A stretch of DNA of 64,000 nt, taken from Vibrio mimicus (GTDB lineage: Bacteria > Pseudomonadota > Gammaproteobacteria > Enterobacterales > Vibrionaceae). The stretch is taken from the NCBI RefSeq assembly GCF_019048845.1, contig NZ_CP077426.1, positions 1,349,501 to 1,413,500 of the forward strand, written 5' to 3'. Position numbers and translations under genes: made by a program. Positions 49,316-60,348 of this stretch are shown one piece after another (position 1 is the stretch's first letter; every line of letters begins with the position of its first letter). The notes beneath the pieces are model-generated. The model saw only the letters and a program-made list of their open reading frames with translations, did not search any database and had not been told where the DNA came from.

Positions 49316-52300
49316 ATGAAAAAAGAGAAATCGCTTAGGCATAGCTTGATTTTTTCAGCCATGCTTCCAGTATTGAGTATTTTGCCTAATATAACTTATG
49401 GGGCTTTACCAGTAAGGTACTCTGCGCAAAATGTGTATTATCCTGATACAGAAAAATACGCTTGCCAAGTCTCGGTAGATACAGAGTTCCAACAAGATTA
49501 TAAGATAGCCAAAGGCACCATAATCAACGTTGAAGTGATGCGATATAACAAGGCACTAGAAAGGCCCTACCTCTCGAAAGAAGTCTATTTCGGTGTACTC
49601 GATGATCAGGCAGGAATATTATCATTTAAGCGTGATGCAATGACGACAGGGGATAATGACCCTGATGCCCAATGTATTGTCACCAATGTGGCGTTTCCCG
49701 GTCATGTACGTAGTGAATTAGTACAACAAAGTTACGATTTACAGTCTGGCGTTGCGCTCTATGAGCAGCAAGCCGTGCAGGCTGGGCCAATTTCCAACCT
49801 GTCAATTTTGACCGATCTTCTCAGTGTGCCGTTTATCATTAGCTTGCAGCAAGATTTGAGTCCTGACTTTGTCGATTTGTTACCCATCTCGGTTGGTGAA
49901 GAGGATTACCGACTCAAAAATACCAGTAATGTTGAAAATTACGCGATCTTTGTCAAAGAGGTTTTAGCGGGTAAAACGGGCGTGAAAGGTTCGTACAATA
50001 ATGGTTTATCGCGTAATTTCCTTGAAGAAAAATCCAAGGAAAATATTGAACGTTTCTTGCAAACAAGCTTGGTTGAGCCAGCCATCAAACATGGGCTTGT
50101 ATCAGAATATATTGATAAGTCACGTCTGTCAGCTTTGCTTCGTTTACATATTCTGGCTGAGTTAGAGCAAGACTCTCATTTTGAATACGGTAGTGAACAG
50201 CAAATTCAGGCATCACTCGCATTTCAGTATTCCCCAACCATCACTTCCAGTATGCAGTTGCTTAACAATGCGGAGTTTCTCAACGAGCACTTAATAAAAG
50301 AATGGTCATATATTGAAGAAAAATATGATCAGATGTCAGAGGATTCTCTCGATATTGGTTTTCCAATCATCTACTCAAAGCCTGATCAAAAAGGTGAGGC
50401 TGTCTCTATTCGTAAATTGAAAGAATACGATATGTACGTCAGCCATCACCTTGATGTTACATTTAGTGACTTTCATGATAATCCTTTCGAACCACTCTCA
50501 GCTTACATTCCGAAAGATTGGCGATTTGGTATTTCAGACTATTACTCATTCGTTGGACCCAATAAGAAAATCGTTGAAGGGCCGTTTCGCGGTAATTTAC
50601 CCATGTTTTGGAATAGCGAGTTTTCCTTTAAACCCATTTCTCTCGTAGCAATTCCACCGTGGGATTTTCGTCCTCCTCAAGAAAGTTTGGATCATGAGCT
50701 GAATATTCATCCGACCGATGCGTACTTACATATGCAAATTACGATGCGTTATCCTGATTTGGATGGGGTAGAGTTAGCGCAAGCGGTCTTTTCCTCAAAC
50801 AACCCCGATGTGAGCATTGATATTGAAGCGGGTACGATCAATAACCGAGGCGTTGAAGGGGGATTCTTAGGTAAAAACTTTGTGCAAATTGCGGCGACTA
50901 TTTACCAAAAAGAAGCGGATGATTTAGAAGATTGGGAGATGCTCAGCGTAAAAGCCGCATTGGATGCAGTGGGTATCGATACGGTTTACGCTTATGGCTC
51001 GCCCAATAATATTAAATCCAGTCTACTGCATCGCTTGTCGTTGAAATTGACCGAAAAGGCCTTAGAGGCTTACATCGGCAGTGGTCTGGAGCCTGCGCTG
51101 TTTGATGAATTACAATCTGTTGGTTTGACTCAACTGGATGTGAAACATGCGTTTCGTGAACTGGTCTACTCAACGTTCACCAATTCAAACTTACCACTTA
51201 AATTTGCTAGCAATATGAGTGACGACCAACGAAAAGATGCGGTGGTGGATTCTTTGTTGTCATGGCATAACGCCTATCAAGATCTACAAAGCATGTTGGT
51301 TGCCCTTGAATACGACTACACAGCAAAAGAGCATATCTTCAATTATCCGTTGACTGATGAAATGTACACCAAAGCAAGGCTTTATAGTTACGGTGCACAG
51401 CCTTATCTAGTCGAGGACCTCTGGAAGCCGTATTTAATGCATGGCCGACTCAACCTGCTGCCGGGTTATGGTTATGAGGTCCCTTCTTGGTTGATCGAAA
51501 AGGATATAAAAGAGCTCGGGAGCATCACAAACACAGTGCAAAACGAATGGCATAAGAATCACCAAGTGCTATCGCAAAAACTGGGCGCATTTTTAGGGGC
51601 AATGATTGATTCAAAAGCCAAACTGACGGGGCGAAGTGAATTTAACCTTGCCGAAAAGCAGAAAGGTGATGCCCGTCTGCATCATGGCATGAAACTGTAC
51701 AGGGTACAGCAAGACAATAGTGCGCTCGGGCAATCTACGATAATGACCGAGCATGAGGCGCATAAATACATATTAACCAGCACAAGCTTGGGGTATACCG
51801 TGTTTATGCCTAACTCTATTGTAGATTTCTTCGATACCGATCGGATTACCTTTAGAGATCAAAATTTGGATTACGGCGATCTTAGAGACGAGTCTCCTCT
51901 TTTTACTGAAATGAATCACCAAGTTGGTCAAAAGTGTACATGGGAAGATTTTAGTGGTTGGTATTACTCGTATTACTACTGTAAATCCCAATACACACAA
52001 AAAGGTGTTTCCTCGGGTACGGATAAAGAGTTACTGACGAGCTTACTCACCCAGCATTTAATTGATAAGCGAGATCAGTTAAAAACGACCACGACCGCTT
52101 GGGATTATGCGAAGGGAGTGATGCAGGCGATTGTCCCTGTTTGGGCTACCGTGGAAGATTTCCAGAAGGGTAATCATGGCATGGCGACGTTAGGGTTGTT
52201 CTCTGATGTTGGTTTCTTCCTACCGATTGGTAAAGCGGCACTTTCATCGGCCAAAATGACGGGTAAAGTGATTGCGAAATCTTTACCAAGAAAATACAAG

Positions 52301-54079
52301 GTCAGTTCTAAGCTGAATATTCTTGAGATTGGTAGCAATAAGCGTGTGGTGGGTGAAGCATTTGATATTGATTTGAAAGTGGCAAGAAAGCAGGCTAAAG
52401 AGGCGTGGATAAGCTTACCTAAAACCGTCTTTGATCAAATGAACGTGCTGCCTGTAACGGATATTGTTAAAGGCGCCAAATCCGCTTCATTAAAAATCAA
52501 ACAGCGGGTTCAGAAGGTCAAACGAAGAAATACTGATCCTTATGCACCGAAAGTCTATCAGTCTCGCGATTTTCGTATTTCATCCAAAGATCGTCCAGAT
52601 TTTGATCCGGATAAAGTCGTCGGTATCCCAAGTGCAGACCGCAAAGTGATGGCGAGCATTGCCGATGAAGAGAATGTGGTGATCGGTGTTAGGGCAGTAG
52701 ATCCGAACAACCGCAGTTTGTTGGAATCGGGGCTATACAGCAGTAAGAGCTTATTGATTAAATCCAAAAGTTCGGATTGGGGACCACATGCCGGCTTTAT
52801 TCCTGTGGATCAAAAATACGCGAAAGCCTCCGCTCGTGCGCAGGTGGATCGCTTTAACCACTATTCTGACAATGCAATCAAGAGTGGCGCAGCTGTGCCC
52901 GTACAATTGACCATTGATGATAAGCGCTTAACAGAGTTGCAAGGTGGTGATAATCCATTAATTCCAGAACTTAAATATAATCCTGAGACTGGTATGTACT
53001 ATGGAGTTTCCAATGGTGTTGAACTTCACTACCAAAAAAATGAGGATGGATTATGGATGGTCTATGTGTCTGAAAATGGTAATAGACCGACACCTTTGAT
53101 GGTGATGGGCAATCCCACCAGTCGAAAACCGATGACGGCCGATTATGATCTATTTAGTGTTATGACGCATATTTCGGATTACGGTGCACCGGATATGTTC
53201 AAAATGCCGGAGCCGTGGGCGGATTGGAAAAAGTCCATCAAGGATCCTGAAAAGCTAGATCCAAAGATCAAGGAGCTGTATGAAAATGAAGATTTGTACA
53301 ACAAAGTACACAATATGCAGCTTGGGATCATTTCAGATCGGGTTATCGGCTTAAAAGATAAAATCAATGATCGCTTAGGCAGAAGCAATGGCATGGAGTT
53401 AGTGCACCACGGTGCGGATGATGCCAACCCTGGCGCGGTGATTAACGATAACTTCCCTGCCACCTATTTTGTGCCCAAACAATATCTGAACGATGATGCT
53501 TTCGGGCCTGGTCAGGGGGGGCTGCGTGATTTCTTCCAAGTTGATGAGAATGGCGCCATTATTTTGCAAAATGTCGATGACTTTGCGAATTTCCATCAGT
53601 TGATGACCAATGTGCACTTTACTGGTGCGCTCAACACCAAATGGTCAGAAAACTATGCCCAATTAGCACGGAAAAATCGGTTATCCCACGCTTATCTGAA
53701 TGCTCGCGAACAAGTGGATCAATTGTTATTTGGGAATATTGATGCGGCAAAAATTGAGTTTTATCGTCCGAAACCGTTTGATGAAACCTTGCCGAAAGGA
53801 AAAATACCCGCGCAAAAAATTGAAATGTATCGGGTAAGAGATCAAATAGTTAATATTGAGGCAGCCCGTAACGGGATACATAAAGTTACTATTAAAACAA
53901 CATATGGTGGTCAATGGATCACTCGTTTCATTCGTGCAGCGCGGATAGGCCATTACTACTATCAAGCCACCCACAGGGATGGGGAGCGTTACTTAAGAAC
54001 ACCTGCTGGCGATCAATTGTTACGTATCGAGCAAGATGCTGATGGAGAATGGATTGCACCAGATCTGCCCAACGATTAA
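49316..54079 (+). CDS. Large secreted toxin with ExoY/edema-factor-type nucleotidyl cyclase domain
   Basis: A 1587-residue protein with a Sec signal peptide (about 1-29, ending ITYG). Residues 30-925 are unassigned. A helical, partly hydrophobic segment at about 928-985 (VPVWATVEDFQKG, DVGFFLPIGKAAL) resembles linkers in dermonecrotic-type toxins. The cyclase domain spans about 1095-1440. Catalytic matches to ExoY: Lys1144, Lys1149 and Lys1151 before SSDWGPHAGFIPVDQ; Asp1276 and Asp1278 in MTADYDLF; His1365 and Asn1371 in ELVHHGADDANPG; then NDNFPATYFVP. It should make cyclic nucleotides once in a host cell; the activator (actin for ExoY, calmodulin for edema factor and CyaA) is unknown. A ~145-residue tail follows. 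No immunity gene is evident. Confidence 0.85.
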   Translation: MKKEKSLRHSLIFSAMLPVLSILPNITYGALPVRYSAQNVYYPDTEKYACQVSVDTEFQQDYKIAKGTIINVEVMRYNKALERPYLSKEVYFGVLDDQAGILSFKRDAMTTGDNDPDAQCIVTNVAFPGHVRSELVQQSYDLQSGVALYEQQAVQAGPISNLSILTDLLSVPFIISLQQDLSPDFVDLLPISVGEEDYRLKNTSNVENYAIFVKEVLAGKTGVKGSYNNGLSRNFLEEKSKENIERFLQTSLVEPAIKHGLVSEYIDKSRLSALLRLHILAELEQDSHFEYGSEQQIQASLAFQYSPTITSSMQLLNNAEFLNEHLIKEWSYIEEKYDQMSEDSLDIGFPIIYSKPDQKGEAVSIRKLKEYDMYVSHHLDVTFSDFHDNPFEPLSAYIPKDWRFGISDYYSFVGPNKKIVEGPFRGNLPMFWNSEFSFKPISLVAIPPWDFRPPQESLDHELNIHPTDAYLHMQITMRYPDLDGVELAQAVFSSNNPDVSIDIEAGTINNRGVEGGFLGKNFVQIAATIYQKEADDLEDWEMLSVKAALDAVGIDTVYAYGSPNNIKSSLLHRLSLKLTEKALEAYIGSGLEPALFDELQSVGLTQLDVKHAFRELVYSTFTNSNLPLKFASNMSDDQRKDAVVDSLLSWHNAYQDLQSMLVALEYDYTAKEHIFNYPLTDEMYTKARLYSYGAQPYLVEDLWKPYLMHGRLNLLPGYGYEVPSWLIEKDIKELGSITNTVQNEWHKNHQVLSQKLGAFLGAMIDSKAKLTGRSEFNLAEKQKGDARLHHGMKLYRVQQDNSALGQSTIMTEHEAHKYILTSTSLGYTVFMPNSIVDFFDTDRITFRDQNLDYGDLRDESPLFTEMNHQVGQKCTWEDFSGWYYSYYYCKSQYTQKGVSSGTDKELLTSLLTQHLIDKRDQLKTTTTAWDYAKGVMQAIVPVWATVEDFQKGNHGMATLGLFSDVGFFLPIGKAALSSAKMTGKVIAKSLPRKYKVSSKLNILEIGSNKRVVGEAFDIDLKVARKQAKEAWISLPKTVFDQMNVLPVTDIVKGAKSASLKIKQRVQKVKRRNTDPYAPKVYQSRDFRISSKDRPDFDPDKVVGIPSADRKVMASIADEENVVIGVRAVDPNNRSLLESGLYSSKSLLIKSKSSDWGPHAGFIPVDQKYAKASARAQVDRFNHYSDNAIKSGAAVPVQLTIDDKRLTELQGGDNPLIPELKYNPETGMYYGVSNGVELHYQKNEDGLWMVYVSENGNRPTPLMVMGNPTSRKPMTADYDLFSVMTHISDYGAPDMFKMPEPWADWKKSIKDPEKLDPKIKELYENEDLYNKVHNMQLGIISDRVIGLKDKINDRLGRSNGMELVHHGADDANPGAVINDNFPATYFVPKQYLNDDAFGPGQGGLRDFFQVDENGAIILQNVDDFANFHQLMTNVHFTGALNTKWSENYAQLARKNRLSHAYLNAREQVDQLLFGNIDAAKIEFYRPKPFDETLPKGKIPAQKIEMYRVRDQIVNIEAARNGIHKVTIKTTYGGQWITRFIRAARIGHYYYQATHRDGERYLRTPAGDQLLRIEQDADGEWIAPDLPND

Positions 54080-54096
54080 AACTCATGTCTAATTAC

Positions 54097-54126
54097 ATAA
54101 GCGCCCATGATTGGGCGCTTATTTTT
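54097..54126 (+). terminator. Intrinsic terminator after the cyclase toxin gene
   Basis: Stem ATAAGCGCCCA / TGGGCGCTTAT, loop TGAT, then TTTTT. It marks the right limit of the accessory locus. Confidence 0.88.
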
Positions 54127-54244
54127 ACTGCCTTTTATGTTTATCGACCCTTAAAGCATGGTGTTGCCATGGATATTTTTCTTGTGCAATGGGGCAAATC
54201 CCTCGAAAATTGCGTCCATAACCACATCCTGATAGGAAAAAGAC

Positions 54245-54634
54245 ATGTCTAATCCATTAACCGAAGAGCAAATGGCGCTCATCAATCAATATGACCAAGA
54301 GCAACGATTCAACTACTGCCTGAAAGAGATTGTGGCTAACCAGCAAGTGTGGATTTTAAAAGATGAACACGGCTGTGTAATGCTCAATACGGAAGAGGAA
54401 GAGTGTGTTCCTGTATGGCCGCATCGTGAGTTTGCGCAAGCGTGGGCAACCGGCGAGTGGGCAGAGTGTGAGCCAGAATCGATTGGGCTTAACAAATGGT
54501 TTAGCCGCTGGACTCAAGGATTAGAGCAGGATGATTTATCCGTGGTGGTTTTTCCAAACGACAACGAAGAAGGGGTTATTCTGTTCCCAGATGAGTTTGA
54601 TTTTGAACTGAAAAAACTCACTCACCGCCGCTAG
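54245..54634 (+). CDS. DUF2750 family protein
   Basis: A 129-residue acidic cytoplasmic protein. Conserved DUF2750 features include QQVWILKDEHGCVM, VPVWPHREFAQAWATGEW and VVVFPNDNEEGVILFPDEF. Function unknown. The start follows ATAGGAAA. It is convergent with the disrupted DUF2927 gene. Confidence 0.82.
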   Translation: MSNPLTEEQMALINQYDQEQRFNYCLKEIVANQQVWILKDEHGCVMLNTEEEECVPVWPHREFAQAWATGEWAECEPESIGLNKWFSRWTQGLEQDDLSVVVFPNDNEEGVILFPDEFDFELKKLTHRR

Positions 54635-55360
54635 TTTCTTCCTTATATGATCGCTACACCGCTTGTCTGAGAGGGTATAGATTAACGATACCACTCAGTG
54701 AGCGGTGAAGAGCGCGCCTCTTTTAACGCATTTTCTAGAACGCCTTGTCGCTGATAATCTTTGAGTTTAGCGTGGATCACCTGTTGCACCTGAACTCTGT
54801 TCATTCCATTGGTTAGTTCTGGCTCATAAAGCAGGCGTAGCATTATCACGTCGAGAGGCGAGAGAAGATTCTCAGGGGTTTTGTCATTAAATATTGAGGG
54901 GTAAGCGAGCTCAGAATCGTTAGGGAGTCCCATGACTTGGGTGATTTCTTCAACGATACAGGCTAATAGTTTGCCGTGGCCGCGCGCTTGGTCAACAGGG
55001 ATCACTATTGAAGCAAAGCGAATTTCTGATGTTTCGCTGTCAGTGGTGTAATTCGCCTGACAGATTGCCCCATGCATGTGCTTTGTGGCGGATTTCCCTG
55101 CGAGTTCTTCTAGGGCTTGTGCCCATTTTGATTGCTGAGTAAAAACCCATATCACGTTCGCCTGCATCCGGTTGGTCACCACTTGGATTGGATGACCAGT
55201 GACTTGGCTGAGATGTTGCAAATGGTCGCGCGCCAGTTGTTCATGCAATGCTTGATCAGGAACTTGGTGCTCAAAATAGATTCGCATGTAGTGGCATAGT
55301 GAATTTGGCCACCTGATTAGAGCTGTTATGATTGCAACCATAGCAGCATTAGGTGACGAA

Positions 55361-56550
<1,190 letters not shown>

Positions 56551-56734
56551 CCACTACAGCAAAGGCTCTCGCCATCGACTGAGTGGCTTTTCTCCCACCG
56601 AATATTCATTTTGTAGTGCTACGGCGAGAAAAGCGCGTTCGATAAAAGCAGGATCGCGCCAGTTTTCTTGCCCGAAAGCGCACTGGCTGAGTAGGGTAAG
56701 AATTCCAAGCGCAATCCATTTTTTCATGGCGTAA

Positions 56735-57520
56735 CTACTTAAAGGTCGGAGCCTTAGTGAAATGGCTTTCAATCATACGCTGAGTGATAGGGTGCTGTGG
56801 GTCGGCCAATACTTTATGTGTATCACCGGCTTCCACCACACTCCCTTCATGCATAACGACAATCTTATCAGTGATGTGTTTGATCACTCCGATATGCTGT
56901 GACACATAAACAAAAGAGACGCCCATCTCTTCTTGTAACTCCAAAAAGAGATTGAGGATCTGTGAACGCATTGCCATATCCAAACCATTCAACGCCTCAT
57001 CAGCAATGATGATCGACGGTTGCAGAATTAACGCTCGGGCAAGGCAGATACGCTGTTTTTGGCCAGTCGCCAACATCTGAGGGTAGAAATAGGCATGTTC
57101 AGGCAGTAAACCCACACGTTGCAAGGTATCTTTCACACGGCGCATACGGGCTTCTGGGGTCATGCTGGTATTTCGTTTCAGAGGCCCTTCTAAGATCGTA
57201 CCAATTTGCAGACGTGGATTGAGCGAGGTATTAGGGTCTTGAAATATCATGCGGATCAGCTTACAGCGTGTCGCATAATCTTTATGTTCTAAAAGCTCGC
57301 CATTCACGCGAATTTCTCCGCCTGTAGGGGCAATCATACCCGCTAACATTCGAGCTAGGGTCGATTTTCCGGAACCATTTTGTCCTATAAAACCAATGGT
57401 TTGTCCCGCTTCAAGTGTGAAACTGACCGGTTTTACCGCATGTTGGATCTGTTTACGCAAAAAGCCAGAGCGAGTGACAAAGTCTTTATGCAGATCGGTG
57501 ACTTCTAACAGCGCACTCAT
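56735..57520 (-). CDS. sapF: Peptide ABC transporter ATP-binding protein SapF
   Basis: A 261-residue ATPase of the Dpp/Opp type: Walker [15 protein letters not shown] (about 45-58), signature [15 protein letters not shown] (about 155-169; LSGGQ becomes LATGQ, as in enteric SapF), Walker [15 protein letters not shown] and the His switch VSQHIGV. It drives the SapABCDF transporter linked to antimicrobial peptide resistance, putrescine and potassium uptake. Overlaps sapD by four bases. A DUF2927 gene followed it until split by an IS. Confidence 0.92.
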   Translation of the reverse strand: MSALLEVTDLHKDFVTRSGFLRKQIQHAVKPVSFTLEAGQTIGFIGQNGSGKSTLARMLAGMIAPTGGEIRVNGELLEHKDYATRCKLIRMIFQDPNTSLNPRLQIGTILEGPLKRNTSMTPEARMRRVKDTLQRVGLLPEHAYFYPQMLATGQKQRICLARALILQPSIIIADEALNGLDMAMRSQILNLFLELQEEMGVSFVYVSQHIGVIKHITDKIVVMHEGSVVEAGDTHKVLADPQHPITQRMIESHFTKAPTFK

Positions 57521-58512
57521 GGTTGCGACTCCATATTCAAAGGGAAGTGGCAGGAAAACTTATGGTTTTTAACCCAACGAGAGTGAGGCATTTCTACACA
57601 TTGACGTTGTGCATAGGGGCAGCGTGGCCCCAAACGACACCCAATTGGCAAGTGTTGCAATGGCGGAATCGAACCAGGGAGTGATTGTAGTTTCTGTTTA
57701 TGTGGGATCCAGTCACTGAAATCTGGCATCGCTTTCAAAAGCGCTGCCGTATACGGGTGCTTAGGTTCGGTAACAATTTTGGCGGTATCAGCCGATTCAA
57801 CGGATTGGCCACAATACATCACCGTTATCCGATCCGCCCACTGAGTAATGGTGGTTAAGTCATGGCCGATGAGCAGAATCGAGGTGTTATTGACCTGATT
57901 CATGCGACTCAGCAAACGCAAAATTTGCGATTGAGTGATGGGGTCTACGTCGTTGGTAGGTTCATCAGCGATCAGCAATTTCGGTTTGGCGGCAATGGCC
58001 ATAGCAATCATCACTTTCTGGCACTCACCATCGGTGAGTTCATAAGGATAACTGGACATGATGTCCTTGTGATCTTTGATACCGACTTTGTGCAACAGAG
58101 CTATCGCTTGTTTTTTGCGCCAAGTAAAACGCTCCCACCAACGGCCTTCAAAAGTCCTAAATGGGATCGACTCAATCAGTTGTCGTCCAACTTCTTCAGA
58201 GGGATCAAGACAAGTTGAAGGCTCTTGGAAAATCATGGCGATATCGCGTGCAATGACCCGTCTGCGCTCCCGCGGGGTAAGCTGAAGCAAATCAATATTA
58301 CCAAGGCGCATGCGGTCTGCACTGACTCGCCAGTTTTCCTTACAAATACCAACAATGGCCTTGGCTACTAAGCTCTTACCTGAGCCTGATTCTCCCACAA
58401 GACCACGAATTTCACCTTCGTTCATGGTGAGGCTCATACGATCTACGGCCTTAACTAAGCCTTGCGGTGTTTCAATTTCAATCGTTAGGTGACGAATATC
58501 AAGTAACGGCAT
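57517..58512 (-). CDS. sapD: Peptide ABC transporter ATP-binding protein SapD
   Basis: A 331-residue OppD/DppD-type ATPase: Walker [15 protein letters not shown] (about 40-53), signature region [15 protein letters not shown], Walker [15 protein letters not shown], and the C-terminal iron-sulfur-like cysteine motif [14 protein letters not shown]. Stop and start overlap with sapC and sapF. In E. coli, SapD also supports the Trk potassium system. Confidence 0.94.
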   Translation of the reverse strand: MPLLDIRHLTIEIETPQGLVKAVDRMSLTMNEGEIRGLVGESGSGKSLVAKAIVGICKENWRVSADRMRLGNIDLLQLTPRERRRVIARDIAMIFQEPSTCLDPSEEVGRQLIESIPFRTFEGRWWERFTWRKKQAIALLHKVGIKDHKDIMSSYPYELTDGECQKVMIAMAIAAKPKLLIADEPTNDVDPITQSQILRLLSRMNQVNNTSILLIGHDLTTITQWADRITVMYCGQSVESADTAKIVTEPKHPYTAALLKAMPDFSDWIPHKQKLQSLPGSIPPLQHLPIGCRLGPRCPYAQRQCVEMPHSRWVKNHKFSCHFPLNMESQP

Positions 58513-59399
58513 TATTCGACTCCTGCATTAAGTGCTTGGCGAGCCCCATCGCCAACCAAGTTAATCACCACCACGGTAAACATAATGGCTAAGCCGGGCA
58601 GTGTTACCGTCCAAGGTGCAATGTAAATCAACTCAACAGAGTCACCGAGCATGGCTCCCCATTCGGTACTGGGCGATTGAGCGCCAAGCCCTAAGAAACC
58701 TAATGCGGTAATATCCAGTATAGCGATTGAGAGTGCCATGGTGATTTCGGCCACGATCACGGGCAGTACATTTGGGAAAATCGAGTGCCAGAGCAAGTAG
58801 AATTCATTTGCGCCATCCAAACGCGCTGCCATCACATAATCTTTTTCCACTTTATTATGTACCGCGACATACACAGAGCGAATGAAGCGAGGGATCAGTG
58901 CCAGACCTATCGCAAGCAGCACGTTGAATTCACCCGCACCTAAGAAGGCTACAAAAATAATCGCCAGTAGCAGGGAAGGGATAGACATGACCGTATCAAG
59001 TAAATGATTGAGGGTACTTGAGATTAAACCTCTGGTCATTCCTGCTAACGCACCAATGGTACCGCCGACCATCGTAGCGATGAATGTAATAAGTATCGCA
59101 GCGCCAATACTGAGCATAGAACCATCAATCAGGCGAGATAAAATGTCGCGCCCTAAGTCGTCAGTGCCGAGGAAATAATCAACAGTGCCTTGCGGATCCC
59201 AAGAGGGTGGAAGCAGTAACACGCTTGAATGCATTTGCGGATCATAAGGCGCGATCCAAGGTGAAAGCATGGTGATCACAGCAATCAATAATAAGCACCA
59301 TAAGCCAAACATAGCGAGATTATTGGCACGAAAACTGCGCCAGAAACGCTCAAACTGGGTAGGAATGTGCTCTTCTTGATAAATACTATCGCTTAACAT
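58512..59399 (-). CDS. sapC: Peptide ABC transporter permease SapC
   Basis: A 295-residue inner-membrane permease of the DppC type with six membrane segments. An N-terminal OppC-type segment ([20 protein letters not shown]) precedes the first helix. [18 protein letters not shown] and the EAA loop [20 protein letters not shown] contact the ATPases. Overlaps sapB by 14 bases, so translation is coupled. Confidence 0.94.
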   Translation of the reverse strand: MLSDSIYQEEHIPTQFERFWRSFRANNLAMFGLWCLLLIAVITMLSPWIAPYDPQMHSSVLLLPPSWDPQGTVDYFLGTDDLGRDILSRLIDGSMLSIGAAILITFIATMVGGTIGALAGMTRGLISSTLNHLLDTVMSIPSLLLAIIFVAFLGAGEFNVLLAIGLALIPRFIRSVYVAVHNKVEKDYVMAARLDGANEFYLLWHSIFPNVLPVIVAEITMALSIAILDITALGFLGLGAQSPSTEWGAMLGDSVELIYIAPWTVTLPGLAIMFTVVVINLVGDGARQALNAGVE

Positions 59400-60348
59400 A
59401 CCACTCTTTCCTTACCAAGGGGTTTGCCACGGCACCAATTAAATCAGAGAGAATATTAGCGGTTAAAACTAAGATCCCGACGACAATAACACCGGCTTGA
59501 ATTGACATGAAATCACGGTTTGCCAACGCATCAAGCAGCCAGCGACCAATGCCGGGCCAGTTGAAAATGGATTCGGTAATGATGGCCAAAGTGATCATAC
59601 TGGAAAGCTGTACACCAAATTTAGGAATCATTGGCGGAATCGCATTACGCAGCACATGCTGTGTGATGATTTCGTAATTGGTTAAACCTTTAATTTTAGC
59701 GGCGCGGATATAGTTTTGATTCATTACATCTGCGACCGAAGCTCGCATTTGACCAATCACTTGAGTGGTTGGGGCCAAGGCGAGAACGAGGCAGGGAAGC
59801 GTCAAATGCTCAATCACACTTTGTAGCGCCTGACTACGGTATTGGGATTGTGACAAAAACGCATCAATCAAGGCGAAACCAGTCACATGTTCGATCTGGT
59901 AAAGCAAGTCGTAGCGCCCAGCAACAGGAAATACTGGGAAGTGCAATGAAAATACCATGATCATCATCAGCGCTAACCAGAAAATCGGTGCTGAGTAACC
60001 TGACATAGAAATGAAAGAGATGATGGTATCTAGCCATTTACCCTGGCGCATGCCCGCGATGGTTCCAATAGGAATGCCGATGAGCAGTGACATCAAAAAG
60101 GCGATAGCACAGAGTTCGATTGTGGCTGGGAAGACAACAGCGAGTTCATTAATGATCGGAACCCCATTTTTGTTGAGGCCGAAGTTGAGCTCCATCAATT
60201 GAACCAAATAGGTTGACCAACCTTGCCAGAAACTGAGTAAGCTCCAAGGCGAATGAGGGTCAAATCTGGCTAAGCTGTAGCCTACCAAGGTCAAAATCAA
60301 CAACGTGATGATAAATAAGTTAAATTTACGTACCGTATAAACAAACAT
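59386..60348 (-). CDS. sapB: Peptide ABC transporter permease SapB
   Basis: A 320-residue DppB-type permease with six membrane segments. The conserved SGYSAPIFWLALMMI and EAA loop YEIITQHVLRNAIPPMIPKF are visible, as are SIFNWPGIGRWLLDALANRD. It forms the channel with SapC. Its ATG overlaps the sapA stop. Confidence 0.94.
   Translation of the reverse strand: MFVYTVRKFNLFIITLLILTLVGYSLARFDPHSPWSLLSFWQGWSTYLVQLMELNFGLNKNGVPIINELAVVFPATIELCAIAFLMSLLIGIPIGTIAGMRQGKWLDTIISFISMSGYSAPIFWLALMMIMVFSLHFPVFPVAGRYDLLYQIEHVTGFALIDAFLSQSQYRSQALQSVIEHLTLPCLVLALAPTTQVIGQMRASVADVMNQNYIRAAKIKGLTNYEIITQHVLRNAIPPMIPKFGVQLSSMITLAIITESIFNWPGIGRWLLDALANRDFMSIQAGVIVVGILVLTANILSDLIGAVANPLVRKEWYVKR

Noticed and set aside
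54049..54252. 67-codon plus-strand ORF between the toxin and DUF2750 genes
   Set aside because: It starts inside the toxin gene, crosses its terminator and overlaps the DUF2750 start without a ribosome binding site.
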